Positions 7,064 to 7,837 of a stretch of DNA of 7,837 nt are shown here, one piece after another (positions within the stretch are counted from its first letter, which is position 1; the number at the start of each line of letters is the position of its first letter). Origin of the DNA: Melioribacter roseus (GTDB taxonomy: Bacteria > Bacteroidota > Ignavibacteria > Ignavibacteriales > Melioribacteraceae); the NCBI GenBank assembly GCA_020724325.1, contig DYHC01000084.1, positions 1-7,837 of the forward strand. Reading direction: 5' to 3'. The position numbers and the translations under genes are program-made. Below the pieces are notes generated by a model that saw nothing but the letters and a program-made list of their open reading frames with translations, made no database searches and was not told the origin of the DNA.

Positions 7064-7837
7064 TTAAAAAAACAAATAGACTGCTCCAAGCAATCTAAGA
7101 TTGGATATTTCCTTGCTGTTTAATACTTTACCTTTTGAATCCGGCGTGCCATACGCGGCAGTAGTGTATTCAACTTCACCGGCTACTCTGAATTTTCCAG
7201 AGTTAACAATAATACGCGGTGAGATACGATAGATAAAATCTATATTGAAACCTCGGGCATAATTAGTAGTAACAATTTTATCTGCACCATTATTTTTTGT
7301 ATAACCGCCAAACAAAGCGAACTGAATTTCCTTGCCATAGATTATTTCCGACCAAACTGAGTAGGCTTTGGTGCAAGTATATTTTTCAACTCCGGTCGCG
7401 GCAGATTTCTCGTAAACCGCATAACCTCCAAGCATTAATAAGTCAGTAAGATTTTGACCGTAAATGCCTTCCAGTTTAATTGAAAAATCTCCCAAGTTTA
7501 TTTTGCCAAATGCTATTCCGGCATAACTCGAAACGGTTTCATCGGTTAGGTAATTTTTGTCTGTTACCGTTCTCGGTTTAAGAGTTTTATAGTCACCGCC
7601 AAATCCAAGCAACAGACCTGTAAATTGTAATTGAGTTTGCACATGAAAACCCGGAAGAGCTGCGTTTCTCATATAGATTGAAGAGTTGCCTTGAGGACCG
7701 CTGCTTTGAAAATCTCTTTGAGTATAAGCGGCAGCCATAATGCTAAGTGAACCAAATTTTTGAGTAAACCGAATTTGTGGATTTCTTGAGAAAGGCTGGA
7801 ACGGTGCACCTGTGTTAAATGAAACTACATCCGGAAA
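7064..7837 (-). CDS. Outer-membrane beta-barrel porin, DcaP-like (partial, N-terminus off window)
   Basis: The reading frame is open to the right edge, so the 257 residues seen are the C-terminal part; the ATG at 7738 is internal. The sequence alternates short hydrophobic and polar stretches rich in Gly, Tyr and Phe, as in transmembrane beta strands, and ends in NLRLLGAVYLFF with the terminal phenylalanine expected of a BAM-assembled barrel. The segment DVVSFNTGAPFQPFSRNPQI followed by RFTQKFG near the visible start resembles the DcaP-like porin family, whose members form diffusion channels in the outer membrane; this family call is from memory. A signal peptide and any N-terminal coiled coil would be outside the window. 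The chemoreceptor begins 24 nt after its TAA, so the two may share a transcript. The substrate cannot be deduced. Confidence 0.8.
   Translation of the reverse strand, partial: FPDVVSFNTGAPFQPFSRNPQIRFTQKFGSLSIMAAAYTQRDFQSSGPQGNSSIYMRNAALPGFHVQTQLQFTGLLLGFGGDYKTLKPRTVTDKNYLTDETVSSYAGIAFGKINLGDFSIKLEGIYGQNLTDLLMLGGYAVYEKSAATGVEKYTCTKAYSVWSEIIYGKEIQFALFGGYTKNNGADKIVTTNYARGFNIDFIYRISPRIIVNSGKFRVAGEVEYTTAAYGTPDSKGKVLNSKEISNLRLLGAVYLFF

Noticed and set aside
7064..7738. Complete small gene starting at ATG 7738
   Set aside because: The same frame continues without a stop to the window edge with porin-like sequence, so the ATG is internal.

Overview
The window is AT-rich, and all four recognisable genes lie on the minus strand, so it reads right to left. 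The combination suggests a free-living member of the Bacteroidota/Ignavibacteria/Chlorobi side of the tree: a DcaP-like outer-membrane barrel, a Cache-type chemoreceptor, and a very long multi-PAS hybrid-less histidine kinase with a small response regulator, all with AT-rich spacers. This assignment is inference from protein style; there is no rRNA or other marker gene.

Layout from right to left. (1) 7837-7064: C-terminal 257 residues of an outer-membrane beta-barrel porin whose start lies beyond the window. (2) 7039-5119: a methyl-accepting chemotaxis protein starting 24 nt after the porin stop. Its 5' end is out of frame with the rest. A well-supported start at 7039, with a good Shine-Dalgarno, encodes the first transmembrane helix but runs into TGA at 6892-6890. 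The Cache, HAMP and signalling body is open in another frame from 6927 onward. (3) 5118-4671: about 450 bp without a gene, containing a perfect 14-bp inverted repeat, a TGTCATTCCGAGC repeat-like motif and a 12-bp inverted repeat near both ends. (4) 4667-261: a membrane histidine kinase of about 1,468 residues with a LytS-type 5TM sensor region, eight PAS domains, and HisKA and HATPase domains. (5) 274-2: N-terminal 91 residues of a receiver-domain response regulator whose start codon lies inside the kinase gene.

The kinase and response regulator are almost certainly a translationally coupled two-component pair. The porin and chemoreceptor may be co-transcribed. No evidence of a new defence or mobile system was found. 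The most notable points are the broken 5' end of the chemoreceptor, the unusual length of the kinase sensor array, and the repeat-rich spacer. All other long reading frames, on both strands, look like shadows of these genes.
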